Below, piece after piece: positions 1 to 9,800 of a stretch of DNA of 45,872 bases. Source of the stretch: Candidatus Poribacteria bacterium (GTDB lineage Bacteria; Poribacteria; WGA-4E; WGA-3G); the NCBI GenBank assembly GCA_012270795.1, contig JAAXHO010000180.1, positions 1-45,872 of the forward strand, given 5' to 3'. The position numbers and the translations under genes are program-made. Below the pieces are notes generated by a model. The model was not told the DNA's origin and made no database searches. It saw only the letters and a list, made by a program, of their open reading frames with translations. Within the stretch, counting starts at the first letter, position 1. Every line of letters starts with the position of its first letter.

Positions 1-111
1 GTAATTAACTGGCACAAGTCGTTATAATATTCAAATCGTATATTTCGTTATACTATTCTACTCAATTGTGTTAGATACAACACATAACCTTTTAGGAGGG
101 ATTTAACCCGA

Positions 112-1131
112 TTGCAAAAACAAGAATTAAAGGGCGTTCCTATTCAGAACAACGCTGAAGTACAAGTTCTATTCGGACAAAGTGATGCTTTCTTAAAGAT
201 CATTGAAGAGGATTTTAATGTACGTGTTGTTTTAAAAAGCGATAGAATCGCTGTCCTTGGCGAAAACTTATCAGAGGTTAATAGAGTCATAGCTGTATTA
301 GAATCGCTTTTGCACCGTATCCGCAAAGGTGAACGAATTCAAACGACTGATGTCAACTACGCTATTCGCGCAACTGAAGAGAATGGCGCGGGGACATTAG
401 ACAAGAAACCTACAGAATCTATACCTGTGTTTTCTAAACGTGGTACAATTCGACCGAAAACTGCTGGGCAGAAAAGATACGTTGAAGCGATCAAATATAA
501 CGATCTGGTGTTTGGTATTGGCCCCGCAGGTACCGGTAAAACTTACTTGGCTATGGCGATGGCAGTTTCTGCACTTAAGAAGGGAGAAGTAAGTCGAATC
601 ATTTTGACAAGACCCGCAGTTGAAGCAGGAGAACGACTCGGATTTCTTCCGGGAGATATAGCTGCAAAGGTACATCCATATCTACGACCTTTATATGATG
701 CTTTGTATGATATGATGCCACCTGACACACTTGATAGTTATATTGAACGAAATATTATAGAAGTCGCGCCAATTGCTTTTATGAGGGGAAGAACACTCAA
801 TAATTCTTTCGTAGTTCTTGATGAAGCACAAAATGCTACTATTGAACAGATGAAAATGTTCCTAACACGACTCGGGTTTGATTCAAAAGCAGTCATAACT
901 GGTGATATCACACAAACCGACCTACCTACTCATAAAATCTCCGGACTTGCTGATGCACAAGAGGTACTTTCGGATATCAAAGGAATTCAGTTCATTTACT
1001 TTACAAGAGTAGATGTCGTACGCCATGAGTTAGTACAACGAATTATTGAGGCTTATGAAGAATCGTCAAAATTCAAAAAGAAACGGTTAGTAACTGAGCT
1101 TGATGAAAAATCTGAAGGTAAAGAGGTGTGA
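112..1131 (+). CDS. ybeZ: PhoH-family ATPase (YbeZ-like)
   Basis: This is a PhoH/YbeZ-type P-loop NTPase, 339 aa, normal length for the family. A small KH-like N-terminal region (about residues 15-75) precedes the ATPase domain. The Walker A motif GPAGTGKT lies at residues 137-144 and the Walker B motif VVLDEAQN at 234-241. The start is TTG at 112, chosen because a strong ribosome binding site AGGAGGG lies at 94-100 and no ATG is better placed. It overlaps ybeY by four bases (GTGA), so the two are translationally coupled. In other bacteria YbeZ works with the endoribonuclease YbeY in rRNA maturation and RNA quality control; the conserved neighbourhood phoH-ybeY-corC supports the same role here. 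Activity itself is inferred. Confidence 0.95.
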   Translation: MQKQELKGVPIQNNAEVQVLFGQSDAFLKIIEEDFNVRVVLKSDRIAVLGENLSEVNRVIAVLESLLHRIRKGERIQTTDVNYAIRATEENGAGTLDKKPTESIPVFSKRGTIRPKTAGQKRYVEAIKYNDLVFGIGPAGTGKTYLAMAMAVSALKKGEVSRIILTRPAVEAGERLGFLPGDIAAKVHPYLRPLYDALYDMMPPDTLDSYIERNIIEVAPIAFMRGRTLNNSFVVLDEAQNATIEQMKMFLTRLGFDSKAVITGDITQTDLPTHKISGLADAQEVLSDIKGIQFIYFTRVDVVRHELVQRIIEAYEESSKFKKKRLVTELDEKSEGKEV

Positions 1132-1601
1132 TAGATATTACCAATATCAGTAAGAGGCGTTCGTTTGATGTTGATATTGTTTTTAGTGCTGTCTTAGCAA
1201 CATTAACTGCACATAATATTGCGAATAAAGAGGTGAGTGTGTTGTTAACCGACGATACACGTATTACAGAATTGAACCGTGATTATCGTGGGTGCGATTC
1301 TCCTACAGATGTGTTAGCATTTTCTCAACTCGATGGTGAAAATTCAGATGCGTTGAATTCTGATATTCTCGGAGATGTTGTCATCTCTTTAGAAACTGCG
1401 GAACGGCAGACAAGAGAATCTAACCATTCCCTTGAAAATGAGGTAATGCTCTTGACAGTCCACGGTGTACTACACCTGCTTGGATATGACCATCAAACGG
1501 AAAATGATGCTATAAAAATGTTTGACAAACAGAATTCTATCCTAAATGAGTTACTTGCCAAAAAACATTTAGCGGTTCAATGTAAAGAGATCAAAGTTTA
1601 G
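1128..1601 (+). CDS. ybeY: rRNA maturation endoribonuclease YbeY
   Basis: YbeY is a zinc-dependent endoribonuclease for 16S rRNA 3'-end processing and ribosome quality control. The protein is 157 aa, standard for the family, and carries the signature HGVLHLLGYDH at residues 112-122, giving the three zinc-ligand histidines H112, H116 and H122. The start is GTG at 1128, overlapping the upstream PhoH stop codon (GTGA), with AAAGAGG just before it. The order phoH-ybeY-corC-like is conserved in many bacteria and makes the assignment firm. Confidence 0.95.
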   Translation: MIDITNISKRRSFDVDIVFSAVLATLTAHNIANKEVSVLLTDDTRITELNRDYRGCDSPTDVLAFSQLDGENSDALNSDILGDVVISLETAERQTRESNHSLENEVMLLTVHGVLHLLGYDHQTENDAIKMFDKQNSILNELLAKKHLAVQCKEIKV

Positions 1602-1703
1602 ATTCTTGTTCTTAAGTATTGTCAATTTGTAGTTCAATTCAAAATATCTTCGTTTGTGTACAAAAAACGACAATTAATATTACACGGAGGTGTGATTTTA
1701 CAT

Positions 1704-2972
1704 TTGGATGACCGTCATATAATAAAAATAGTTATTTTAGGTGTTCTGTTAATTCTAAACGCATTGTTTTCTGCTGCTGAAGCTTTACTTGCTCGTTTAA
1801 CTCGCACGAATATTTTAGAATTTGCTGAAGAAGGCGGAAAACGTTACGAAGTATTGACATCGCTATTACACCATCCACGGCGTTATTCACTGACCATAAT
1901 TACAGCAAAAACACTACTAATGACGGTAAGTGTTATTCTGTTTATGACCTTTTGGAAAAACCTCATCCTGGGTGGTATAATCGCTGTGTTGTTTCTTGTC
2001 GTTTTTACAGAACTTTTTCCAAAAAACTATGTGCAGAATAGTCCCAGTGGAACCACAATTCATGCCTTGCGTGCTCTACGTATCGCCTATTTCGCGGGTT
2101 TTATAGTCTTGATTCCACTGAACTTTCTTGTGAATCTTTTTATCCGTGTCTGTGGTGGTAAGGTGACATCTGCCCAAGACAGTATTGTATCACCTGAGGT
2201 ATTGGAAACACTTGACAATGTTGCACAAAGCAAGGAATTAATAGGTCCAGATAACCGTGAAATGATTTCACGAATTTTAGACCTACCAGATAAAGTGGCA
2301 AGGGAAATAATGGTAGCACGAACAGATATGGTGTGTCTTGAAGTGGGAACACCTGCTGATGAAGTCTTGCAAACTACGATTGCATGCCGACATACAAGAA
2401 TTCCAATATATGAAGATACAATTGATAATATCGTTGGAATTCTTCATGTCAAGGACATGTTAGATTGTTGGGCAGAAGACAAACCGATTAAACTTGAAGA
2501 ACTTATTGTTGGCCGCACACCGTTTTTTACACCTGAAAGTAAGAATATATCTGAATTATTTAGAGAACTTCGTGAACACAAACAACATATAGCAATAGTG
2601 GTTGATGAATACGGTGGAACTGCTGGAATAGTAACTCTTGAAAACATCATAGAAGAGATCGTTGGTGAAATCCAAGATGAAGACGAAATAGATGAACAAG
2701 ATGCATATATACAAATTACACCAGACACTTTCTCTATTGATGCAAGAATGAACTTAGATGAACTAAACGAAAAACTGGGAACAGAACTTGAAGCAGAGAA
2801 TATTGATACTATTGGTGGATACATTGTTGATCACCTTGGAAGAGTACCAGAAATAGATACAGTCTTCACATACAGAGGAATAGAGTTCACAATTTTGGAT
2901 GCAGACGAACGTAGAATTCACCGAGTAAAAATTCAGATGCCAAAGTCCAGTGCTGATGACGTTGAAGCATGA
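1704..2972 (+). CDS. CNNM/CorC-family membrane protein (DUF21 + CBS pair + CorC_HlyC)
   Basis: This is a hemolysin-C/CorC-type protein of the CNNM family, linked in other bacteria to magnesium or cobalt homeostasis. The N-terminal third is hydrophobic with about four membrane segments (DUF21 region). A CBS pair follows; the second repeat contains VVDEYGGTAGIVTLENIIEE, the family hallmark. A C-terminal CorC_HlyC domain ends the protein. An upstream GTG at 1656 would lengthen it by 16 residues, but TTG at 1704 is preferred because GGAGGTG at 1687-1693 is the only good ribosome binding site, and a basic stretch before it has no family support. It follows phoH-ybeY in the same direction, as in the classic ybeZ-ybeY-ybeX cluster. 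Confidence 0.88.
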   Translation: MDDRHIIKIVILGVLLILNALFSAAEALLARLTRTNILEFAEEGGKRYEVLTSLLHHPRRYSLTIITAKTLLMTVSVILFMTFWKNLILGGIIAVLFLVVFTELFPKNYVQNSPSGTTIHALRALRIAYFAGFIVLIPLNFLVNLFIRVCGGKVTSAQDSIVSPEVLETLDNVAQSKELIGPDNREMISRILDLPDKVAREIMVARTDMVCLEVGTPADEVLQTTIACRHTRIPIYEDTIDNIVGILHVKDMLDCWAEDKPIKLEELIVGRTPFFTPESKNISELFRELREHKQHIAIVVDEYGGTAGIVTLENIIEEIVGEIQDEDEIDEQDAYIQITPDTFSIDARMNLDELNEKLGTELEAENIDTIGGYIVDHLGRVPEIDTVFTYRGIEFTILDADERRIHRVKIQMPKSSADDVEA

Positions 2973-2985
2973 TTTAGAAATTGAT

Positions 2986-3014
2986 TTGACATTGTGATAG
3001 AAGTAGGATATAAT
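2986..3014 (+). promoter_or_regulatory. Sigma70-type promoter of tRNA-Pro
   Basis: A TTGACA hexamer at 2986-2991 and TATAAT at 3009-3014 are separated by exactly 17 bases, a perfect consensus. The predicted start falls about 5-8 bases before the first base of the tRNA at 3026. Confidence 0.85.
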
Positions 3015-3025
3015 TAGAGACAGAA

Positions 3026-3100
<75 letters not shown>

Positions 3101-3140
3101 TCTATTCACTCCTATCAACACATCTTTAAATATTGAAAAC

Positions 3141-3935
3141 ATGCCTACTCAAAAAACTGCAGCTATCGTACTGCGTGCTTTCCCACTTCGCGAAGCTCAC
3201 AAAATCATCACTTTCTATACGCCTGATTACGGGAAAGTGAAAGCCGTTGCTTATGGAGTAAAAAGTCCAAAGAATAAGCTTAGTGGGAGTTTAGAACTTC
3301 TCAATCACGGCATGCTCCTATTTAATTATCGTGAAAACAGAGATTTGCAAAACCTGTCAGGATTTGAACTCATTGATGGTTTTGATGGTATACGTAACGA
3401 TTTTGCACGTATTACCTACGGTTGCTATTTAGCTGAATTAGTTGATGCAATCGCTTCAGAAGGTGATGCAAACGCTCAAGTATTTACGCTACTCCGCAAT
3501 TCTTTCCAATTACTGGAAGATATACAAGATGTTCCGTTACTTGCGCGGTATTTTGAAATTAAGTTTCTTGACCTATCAGGATATGCACCGCAGCTTTCTA
3601 TATGTGCAAACTGTGGTACAATTGTAACGCCCGCATTCATTCAGAAATCACCTCAAGCAAAATCTAAAACCCCGATACTTCACTTCAGCGTCCGAAATGG
3701 GGGTATGCTTTGCACAAACTGCCAAAACAGAGATACCTCTGCTTTCACAATTACACCAGGAAGTTCTGAATTGCTAAAAACACTAAGAAAATCTGAACTG
3801 AATAAATTAAGTAGAATACGTCCCTCAACACTAAATCATCGTGAACTGAAACTTATACTGAGTAGTTTTATCAAATACCATACTGAGCGACACCTAAAAA
3901 GTCTTACATTCATAGAAAGTGTTTTAGAAATGTAA
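3141..3935 (+). CDS. recO: DNA repair protein RecO
   Basis: RecO loads RecA onto SSB-coated single-stranded DNA in the RecFOR pathway. The 264-aa protein has the N-terminal OB-fold start (KTAAIVLRAFPLREAHKI) and a zinc site built from C155/C158 (CANC) and C191/C194 (CTNC). Length is typical. The gene follows the tRNA with no strong ribosome binding site, so it may be read on the tRNA-Pro transcript; that linkage is inference from spacing only. Confidence 0.93.
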   Translation: MPTQKTAAIVLRAFPLREAHKIITFYTPDYGKVKAVAYGVKSPKNKLSGSLELLNHGMLLFNYRENRDLQNLSGFELIDGFDGIRNDFARITYGCYLAELVDAIASEGDANAQVFTLLRNSFQLLEDIQDVPLLARYFEIKFLDLSGYAPQLSICANCGTIVTPAFIQKSPQAKSKTPILHFSVRNGGMLCTNCQNRDTSAFTITPGSSELLKTLRKSELNKLSRIRPSTLNHRELKLILSSFIKYHTERHLKSLTFIESVLEM

Positions 3936-3969
3936 CGTCTGCTGAAATCTACTGCATTTGGATGTCGCT

Positions 3970-4011
3970 CTTACAGAAGAGGTGTATAATTATTTTCAAA
4001 CTTCACCATAG
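3970..4011. repeat. Solo end of a dispersed MITE
   Basis: About 40 bases here (core GGTGTATAATTATTTTCAAA, then CTTCACCATAG) match the terminal inverted repeat of the complete MITE at 20079-20316 with a few mismatches. No partner end or core is present, so this is a truncated or solo copy. It lies at the start of a 513-base gene-free stretch (3936-4448) that is filled almost entirely by small repeats. Confidence 0.65.
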
Positions 4012-4038
4012 TTTAGTGACGTTTAGTTAAAGTTAAAA

Positions 4039-4189
4039 AATACAACATTCGGTTTGACGTGAATATATGGGATTTTCATATACGGTAAGGTTTTTAATCC
4101 CAAGAACACAAACCGAATCCCAAATACAAAGGATCTGGGTAACGGCAAAATGCACGGATCTGACACTATTAGGTTAGTTGAATAGATTC
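4039..4189. repeat. Dispersed ~150-bp structured repeat, copy A
   Basis: The stretch is close to 90% identical by eye to 28386-28538. Both copies contain an outer inverted repeat (ATTCGGTTTG at 4047-4056 with CAAACCGAAT at 4109-4118), an inner stem (GGGATT at 4069-4074 with AATCCC at 4096-4101) and a conserved 3' part with GGATCT twice around AACGGCAAAATGCA. Stem sequences are conserved while the apical loop varies, which fits a folded RNA or a hairpin-based mobile unit. No coding potential is visible and I do not recognise a known RNA family. Confidence 0.7.
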
Positions 4190-4233
4190 CTAACTTATGC
4201 ATTCCCCTTACCAGTGGGTCTTTAAGAGAAAAT

Positions 4234-4341
4234 GCGTAAGCCCTGAATATAATAATTTAGTTTATTATAACCACACTAAGGTTTGGACAGTTTCTGTCTG
4301 TTTCATGTTGTGTTCTCAAGTATTTCTATCAGGACTTACGC
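4234..4341. repeat. Small inverted-repeat element (MITE-like)
   Basis: GCGTAAGCCCTGA at 4234-4246 and TCAGGACTTACGC at 4329-4341 are inverted copies with one mismatch in 13, bounding about 108 bases of AT-rich non-coding DNA. The size and ends fit a miniature inverted-repeat transposable element; no second copy was found in the window. Confidence 0.5.
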
Positions 4342-4358
4342 AATGTATATTCAAAAGT

Positions 4359-4413
4359 CCCCTGATAAGGGGTAAATAACTAAAATAACGACTTTTTACC
4401 CCTTTATCAGGGG
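4359..4413. repeat. Long imperfect hairpin upstream of the secreted protein gene
   Basis: CCCCTGATAAGGGGTAAA (4359-4376) pairs with TTTACCCCTTTATCAGGGG (4395-4413), an 18-bp stem with one bulged base and an 18-base loop. It lies about 35 bases before the start codon at 4449. It could be a repeat element, a terminator for leftward or rightward transcripts, or an mRNA leader structure; there is no U-tract after it. Confidence 0.5.
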
Positions 4414-4448
4414 GAGCATAAGTCTTATAATTTAGAGGAGGTTTCATT

Positions 4449-6290
4449 ATGCCTACACAAATTAAAACCAATTTTTTGTTTTTCACGTTTACATTGTTGA
4501 TGTGTCTCAATTCCTTGTTCTTAATGAAAACTGCTGCACAAGACAACATTGAACCCGTTGTCGCCCCCACCGACTCCAACTATACCTTTGAAAGTATTGA
4601 AGTTCCGGGTGTAGACTTTTTAGCAGTGACCGCCAGCAGCGACTTCGAGGACTATGCAGGCTACACAAAAAGTGCGGATGGTGAAAAAATGGTCGCCTTT
4701 ACGCTCATTGACGGCGTTTTTACGACCTATGCTTTCCCCAACGCAGAGAACACCTATTTCTACGCGCTCGGTAATGATGGTTGCGCTGCCGGACATTACC
4801 AAGACAACGAGGGGGTCTATCACGGTGTTATCTTGGAAAAGGGTGTGCTTACGCAACACGATTTCCCCGGTGCTGTGGAAACGGAGATATATGGGATTTC
4901 TGACGAAACAGGCGCGCTGACAGGGAATTTCACAGACGCTCAGGGGGTGCGTCGTGGGTTCACCGGCGATACCGTCATTGAAGCCCCGGGTGCCTCGGAG
5001 ACCTTCGCTGACTTTGTGGCTGCGGGTCGACTCGTGGGGAGTTACGTCGATGTTAAGGGACTTTATCACGGATACATACATACGAACGGCCAATTTACAT
5101 CTATCGACTTGGAAGATGCCGAAAACCTTGAATACTATTTTTTCCATGCGATCAACACTGCGGGGATTTTCGTTGCCCGCTCCAAACGGATCGGGGATGT
5201 CCCGCGCACCTACATCGGCTCAGCACGTGGGAGCTCTGAATTACAGGTGCCGGGCAGCGTCAGCACGGAGGGCTGGAATATCAATGAGGACGGCTCTGTC
5301 GTCGGGACCTATGTCTCCTCCGATGGACGCAGACACGGTTTTATCGCAAGACCCGCTACCCAGGTAGTGAGCGATCATTTTGGTAATGTCTTCAATGTCA
5401 CATTGACGAAAGGTTTGAACATGCTTTCTCTGCCTTTAGCACCACCAAAACCGATGACCGCAAAATCCCTTGCAGGAATAACAGGCGCGACTGTTGTCAT
5501 AGCACTTGATGCCGCAAATCAACGTTTCATGGGCTGGACACCAGGCGCACCTAACGATGGATTTACAATTGAAGGTGGACAAGGCTATATCGTCAATGTC
5601 CCACAAACTCGTAACTTCGCCTTCGTCGGTGCACCATGGACAGATCAAACCGAGGCTGCTGCAGCACCCGCAATAACTAAAAAGATGTCCCATGCCGTGT
5701 GGGCATTCGTTGTCAGCGGAAACTTAGATAGCATCCAATCTGCTAATGGTTACACCGTCAAAGTACAAAACCTGAGAACGAACACTGTCATGACGGCTCG
5801 GGTACACAGTAATTACTTCGCTGCCGCCACAGCAGATCTCAGTTATCGCAGTGTTGTTGAAGCAGGTGACAAAATAGAAATAACCGTTACTGATACGAAC
5901 GGAAATATTGTGTCAGAAAAATTCAATTTCACGGTAAATGCAACACATCTTGAGAACGCTGTTATGACTGTGAAACTTGACGGTATCGGATCCCCAAAAC
6001 GGAGCCAGCTTCTGCAGAATTATCCCAATCCGTTTAACCCTGAAACATGGATTCCGTATCATCTTGCAGAAGCAGGGGTTGTTTCTCTCTCTATTTATGA
6101 CGCTTCAGGTAAACTTGTCCGAACATTTTCACTTGGTCACAAACCAGTAGGTTTCTATCAAAGCCGTGGAAACGCTGTTTATTGGGACGGACGAAATACG
6201 TTGGGTGAAGCAGTTGCAAGTGGTGTCTATTTCTATCAACTGACAACGCCTACATTCCAGCAGATACGACGACTCGTCATCTTGAAGTAG
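4449..6290 (+). CDS. Secreted beta-propeller-like protein with C-terminal FlgD/sorting-type domain
   Basis: This is a 613-aa exported protein of unknown function. A signal peptide covers about residues 1-32. Residues about 45-300 contain repeated short units of the type GxYxDxxGxYHGY and GFxxxxGxFTxIxxPxA, resembling extracellular HAF-type repeats and probably forming a beta-propeller. A middle region (about 310-510) looks like Ig-type or cohesin-like beta domains. The C-terminus (about 520-613) has NYPNPFNPETWIPYHL followed by a FlgD-like Ig fold ending in RRLVILK, like secretion or sorting domains of type IX-like systems and common in Poribacteria. The start is supported by GAGGAGG at 4435-4441. 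The propeller part is visibly more GC-rich than both flanks, suggesting domain transfer. Confidence 0.82.
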   Translation: MPTQIKTNFLFFTFTLLMCLNSLFLMKTAAQDNIEPVVAPTDSNYTFESIEVPGVDFLAVTASSDFEDYAGYTKSADGEKMVAFTLIDGVFTTYAFPNAENTYFYALGNDGCAAGHYQDNEGVYHGVILEKGVLTQHDFPGAVETEIYGISDETGALTGNFTDAQGVRRGFTGDTVIEAPGASETFADFVAAGRLVGSYVDVKGLYHGYIHTNGQFTSIDLEDAENLEYYFFHAINTAGIFVARSKRIGDVPRTYIGSARGSSELQVPGSVSTEGWNINEDGSVVGTYVSSDGRRHGFIARPATQVVSDHFGNVFNVTLTKGLNMLSLPLAPPKPMTAKSLAGITGATVVIALDAANQRFMGWTPGAPNDGFTIEGGQGYIVNVPQTRNFAFVGAPWTDQTEAAAAPAITKKMSHAVWAFVVSGNLDSIQSANGYTVKVQNLRTNTVMTARVHSNYFAAATADLSYRSVVEAGDKIEITVTDTNGNIVSEKFNFTVNATHLENAVMTVKLDGIGSPKRSQLLQNYPNPFNPETWIPYHLAEAGVVSLSIYDASGKLVRTFSLGHKPVGFYQSRGNAVYWDGRNTLGEAVASGVYFYQLTTPTFQQIRRLVILK

Positions 6291-6452
6291 TAATACCATT
6301 TCTAATTGATAATGTCTCATTAACTGATAGGGATATGGTAGGAGCGACCTCCGGGTCACGACCGGGAGGTCGCTCCTACCGAAGAGAAGTACCCCAACCA
6401 GCAATAACAGTGGAATTCCTTAATGAGACAATATTTTTTAGAATTGGTATAA
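6291..6452. repeat. MITE with IS630-like ends and REP-like hairpin core
   Basis: The ends are inverted copies about 33 bases long: TAATACCATTTCTAATTG... on the left and the reverse complement of ...TTTAGAATTGGTATAAG on the right, both running into TGTCTCATTAA. In the middle a 16-bp perfect stem (6337-6352 with 6365-6380) has the sequence GGTAGGAGCGACCTCC. The left end matches that of the decayed IS630-like element at 41424-41670, so this is probably a non-autonomous derivative mobilised by such a transposase. It starts immediately after the TAG stop of the preceding gene. It fills the first part of the 529-base gap before 6820. Confidence 0.75.
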
Positions 6453-6463
6453 GAAAAAATACC

Positions 6464-6494
6464 TTATGGGCGGTACCACAGTGCCCGCCCATAA
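6464..6494. terminator. Terminator-like hairpin
   Basis: TTATGGGCGG (6464-6473) pairs perfectly with CCGCCCATAA (6485-6494), giving a 10-bp stem with an 11-base loop between A-rich flanks. It could end transcription of the secreted-protein gene, though a clean U-tract is absent; a repeat origin is equally possible. Confidence 0.35.
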
Positions 6495-6636
6495 ATCCAA
6501 AAAGTAGAAAATGAGAATTCGTTTTTAAAAAATCTAAAATTGTTCAAAAACTTCCCGCCTTAGACACACTTTTCAATCCCAAAACACGCTTACGAGCGAA
6601 AACTGAATAGTTTTTTACCTAAAAATGCAAAAGTAT

Positions 6637-6665
6637 TTGCCTTGTAGATAAATTTAGGGTATAAT
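6637..6665 (+). promoter_or_regulatory. Probable promoter of the TonB-dependent receptor gene
   Basis: TTGCCT (6637-6642) and TATAAT (6660-6665) are spaced by 17 bases, leaving a leader of about 150 bases before the start codon at 6820. I see no riboswitch fold or known operator in the leader. Confidence 0.55.
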
Positions 6666-6819
6666 CCTTTTAATAGGAAGTAAAGGAAAATCGGATCCAG
6701 TTGTGAGATGCTTAGACAGTCCAATTAATCTGTTTCCGTTATTTCTGCGGATTATTTTATCTATCGTAAGTGAATACGCTTGTGTAAGTTTTCAACATTG
6801 GGAAAGAGGAGAATGTGCC

Positions 6820-9800
6820 ATGAAAAAAAATAATACCTTCAGAAAGGCAGTACTATTCGTGTTGAGTATAGCATGTATAACAACAGTCGGCACTCATAGT
6901 GCCACTGCCGCTACAACAGGAAAAATAACAGGTATCGTCACTGCAGAAGCAACAAAACAACCTATAGCAAATGCGAAAGTAACAATTGTCGGTACAAGTA
7001 CTACTGCAACAACAAACAATTCTGGTTACTATGTTATGACCAATATTGATCCAGGGGGATATGATGTCCAAGTTGAACTCACCGGCTACCGTTCCAAGAC
7101 CGTTCAAGCAACGAAGGTTTTTGCTGGACTTACCACAACCATAAACTTCGCATTGGCGGCTTCCGAAGTTGTTGAACTTGAAGGTGTAACTGTAACCGCA
7201 ACTAAACCACTCATCAAGAAAGACGTAACACAAACAACTCGAATAATTGAAGCAGACGAAATCACCTCCATGCCACGCGACACTGTGAACGGTATTCTCC
7301 AGACACAAGCCGGTGTTGCAGTACTAAATGCATCCGGCTCACTTCACATTCGCGGGGGTAGGTCAATGGAGACAAAATATCTTATTGACGGAATTCCAGT
7401 AAACGATCCAATATTTAGAGGACTGGGATTGCAAATTAGTACAAATGCCCTTGAACAGATGGAAGTAATTACTGGCGGATTCAATGCAGAACACGGTGAT
7501 GCACAATCCGGTGTGATAAATCTTATTACAAAGGCTGGAACAAACAAATTCAGAGGGAATTTCAGGTATAGAGTCGGTCAATGGGGGCAGCATCATGGCG
7601 ACCCTGTCTTTGGTCCTTGGTTAAACCCAGATGACGACTTTCAACCAGTAGCACTTGAACCTTTTAGAGGTGTTTTTATTGGACAACCTTATGCGTATCA
7701 AAAACCATATCGAGATGCAGAACTAAGGAACCTCACTGTATCAGACTTGGAAAATCTTGAAGGTGATGATAAGATAGTCTTCACAGAGATTTATCCAGGT
7801 GTGTACATAGATAGAACAGAAAATCCGTTATTACCAGTGACTGATCCAGAGACAGGTGAAGACAAGATTGATCCTGATACAGGTGAAGTCATTATGGAAC
7901 GACAACCCTTCAAGGATGCGGATGGCACTATAATTGACTATGAGAAAAAACAGGTTACCTTATCGGACGGTTATATCGTGGATCTCAAACAGTACAGCGG
8001 TCTGTTCAACAATACAAAAAATTATAAGTTAGCTCCGAGCCATATCGGAGAATTTGCGCTCAGTGGTCCAATATGGGGAAATCGGTTGACATTCTCCTTC
8101 GCCAGTCAGTTGCGACGCGATGAAAGTTACCTGCCCAATAGCGGTAGCGGCGGGCACACACTCCAGGGTAAACTCAAGTATGAAATAACGCCTGAACTCA
8201 AACTTACCGCAAGTGGACTCTACGATGAACGCGAATTCAACAACTATGGTGGGAGCCTACGTTTTGTACCCAATGCAATTGAAGTTGACAATAGGGACGG
8301 ACGCAGTCTTTCCGTTCAACTCTCACACAATATCAACTCAGGCACCTTCTATACCTTGACATTTGGACAATTCCACCGTTCTTATAGGAGCCACCAACCC
8401 GGAAAAGTTTGGGATCCGCTGAATAAATCGTTTGAGGAAAACGCATGGGATCCTAAAATAACTGTTGATCCAGAGATTGCGGAACAGTATCCAGATCCCG
8501 AAACTGCTGTCTTTATGCAGAATCAAAAGGAAGGTAGAATTAGAAACCCCGCACAACAGGCGTATAACGACACAACCTACGATGTGGCAGGAGATAACAA
8601 CTTCTGGACCACTCGCAATTCCACAACATCAATTTTCAAAGGCGTTTTTGCGAGTCAAGTTACGGAGAATCATCAAATTCAGACAGGGATTGAATTTTCA
8701 ACGAACCATCTCTACAATCTTGGCACACAAAATTATGGGAGTTCAAACCTCTATATGGAGTATTATGATGTAACGCCTACATCCGTTAGCTTATATGCTC
8801 AAGATAAAATGGAATATGAAGGCATGATTGTTAACATTGGATTACGGTATGACAGTTATAACCCAGATGGGGGTTCACCTGCTGACCCATCCAACCCCCT
8901 CATACTGAAATCAGATGGCACAATCCTCCACACAAACAGTGAAGGAGATGAAGCAGAAAAACTGCTATCCGAAGATGATGCACGTGAATACATCAGTGAA
9001 CTTTCAAAATCCTTTGATACACTTCCCGAAGTTGGTCTACCGGTCATCAAGGAGTGGGAGAAGGCATCTACCAAACATATGTTAGCACCACGGCTCGGTA
9101 TCTCATTCCCAATTACTGATAGAACGAAGTTGCACTTTACTTACGGACATTATTACCAGATACCACGCGGAGATGACCTCTACGAAAACCTTAGCTTTGA
9201 TATGCGCGGCGCAATCCGAAGAAGAGGGAATCCGAACCTTGAACCAGAGAAAACTATCGCTTATGAAGTCGGGATAGTTCAACAATTCACAGATGACTTA
9301 ACCATTGACATCACGGGTTTTACAAAGGATATAGACAACCTTGTCAATAGCGTATTTGTTGGTATTAACAATGAATATAGTTATTTCATCAACGATATAT
9401 ATGGGCGTATACAAGGGGTTGAACTGGCAATCCGAAAGTGGCGAACAGGAAATAGTCCTGTTTCTGGTATGCTGAGTTATACCTATTCAGTTGCAAAAGG
9501 TAAAGGTTCCAGTCGTGCTTTGGGATATCTCACTGCTTACCGTTCACAGCCGGAAGTGACCGAAAGTCACCCATTAAATTGGGATCAGCGTCACATTGTT
9601 TCCGCATTTTTAGATATTCAACTGCCCTTTACATCTGCTGTCAACTTTGTAGGTAGATACGCCAGCGGATTACCCTACACACCCAATCCGAACTCCCCTA
9701 TCAAACCCGCGATCAACTCTAAACGTTTTCCTGCAACCTACAATGTAGATGCACTTATTAGCAAACGAAGTAAATTCGGGGGACTAACCTATACCTTCTT

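Noticed and set aside
6703-6819. Longer N-terminus of the TonB-dependent receptor
   Set aside because: The extension has no ribosome binding site and would bury the signal peptide that starts at 6820.
6500-6819. Riboswitch in the receptor gene leader
   Set aside because: No cobalamin, TPP or other known conserved core is visible; only a promoter and AT-rich leader.
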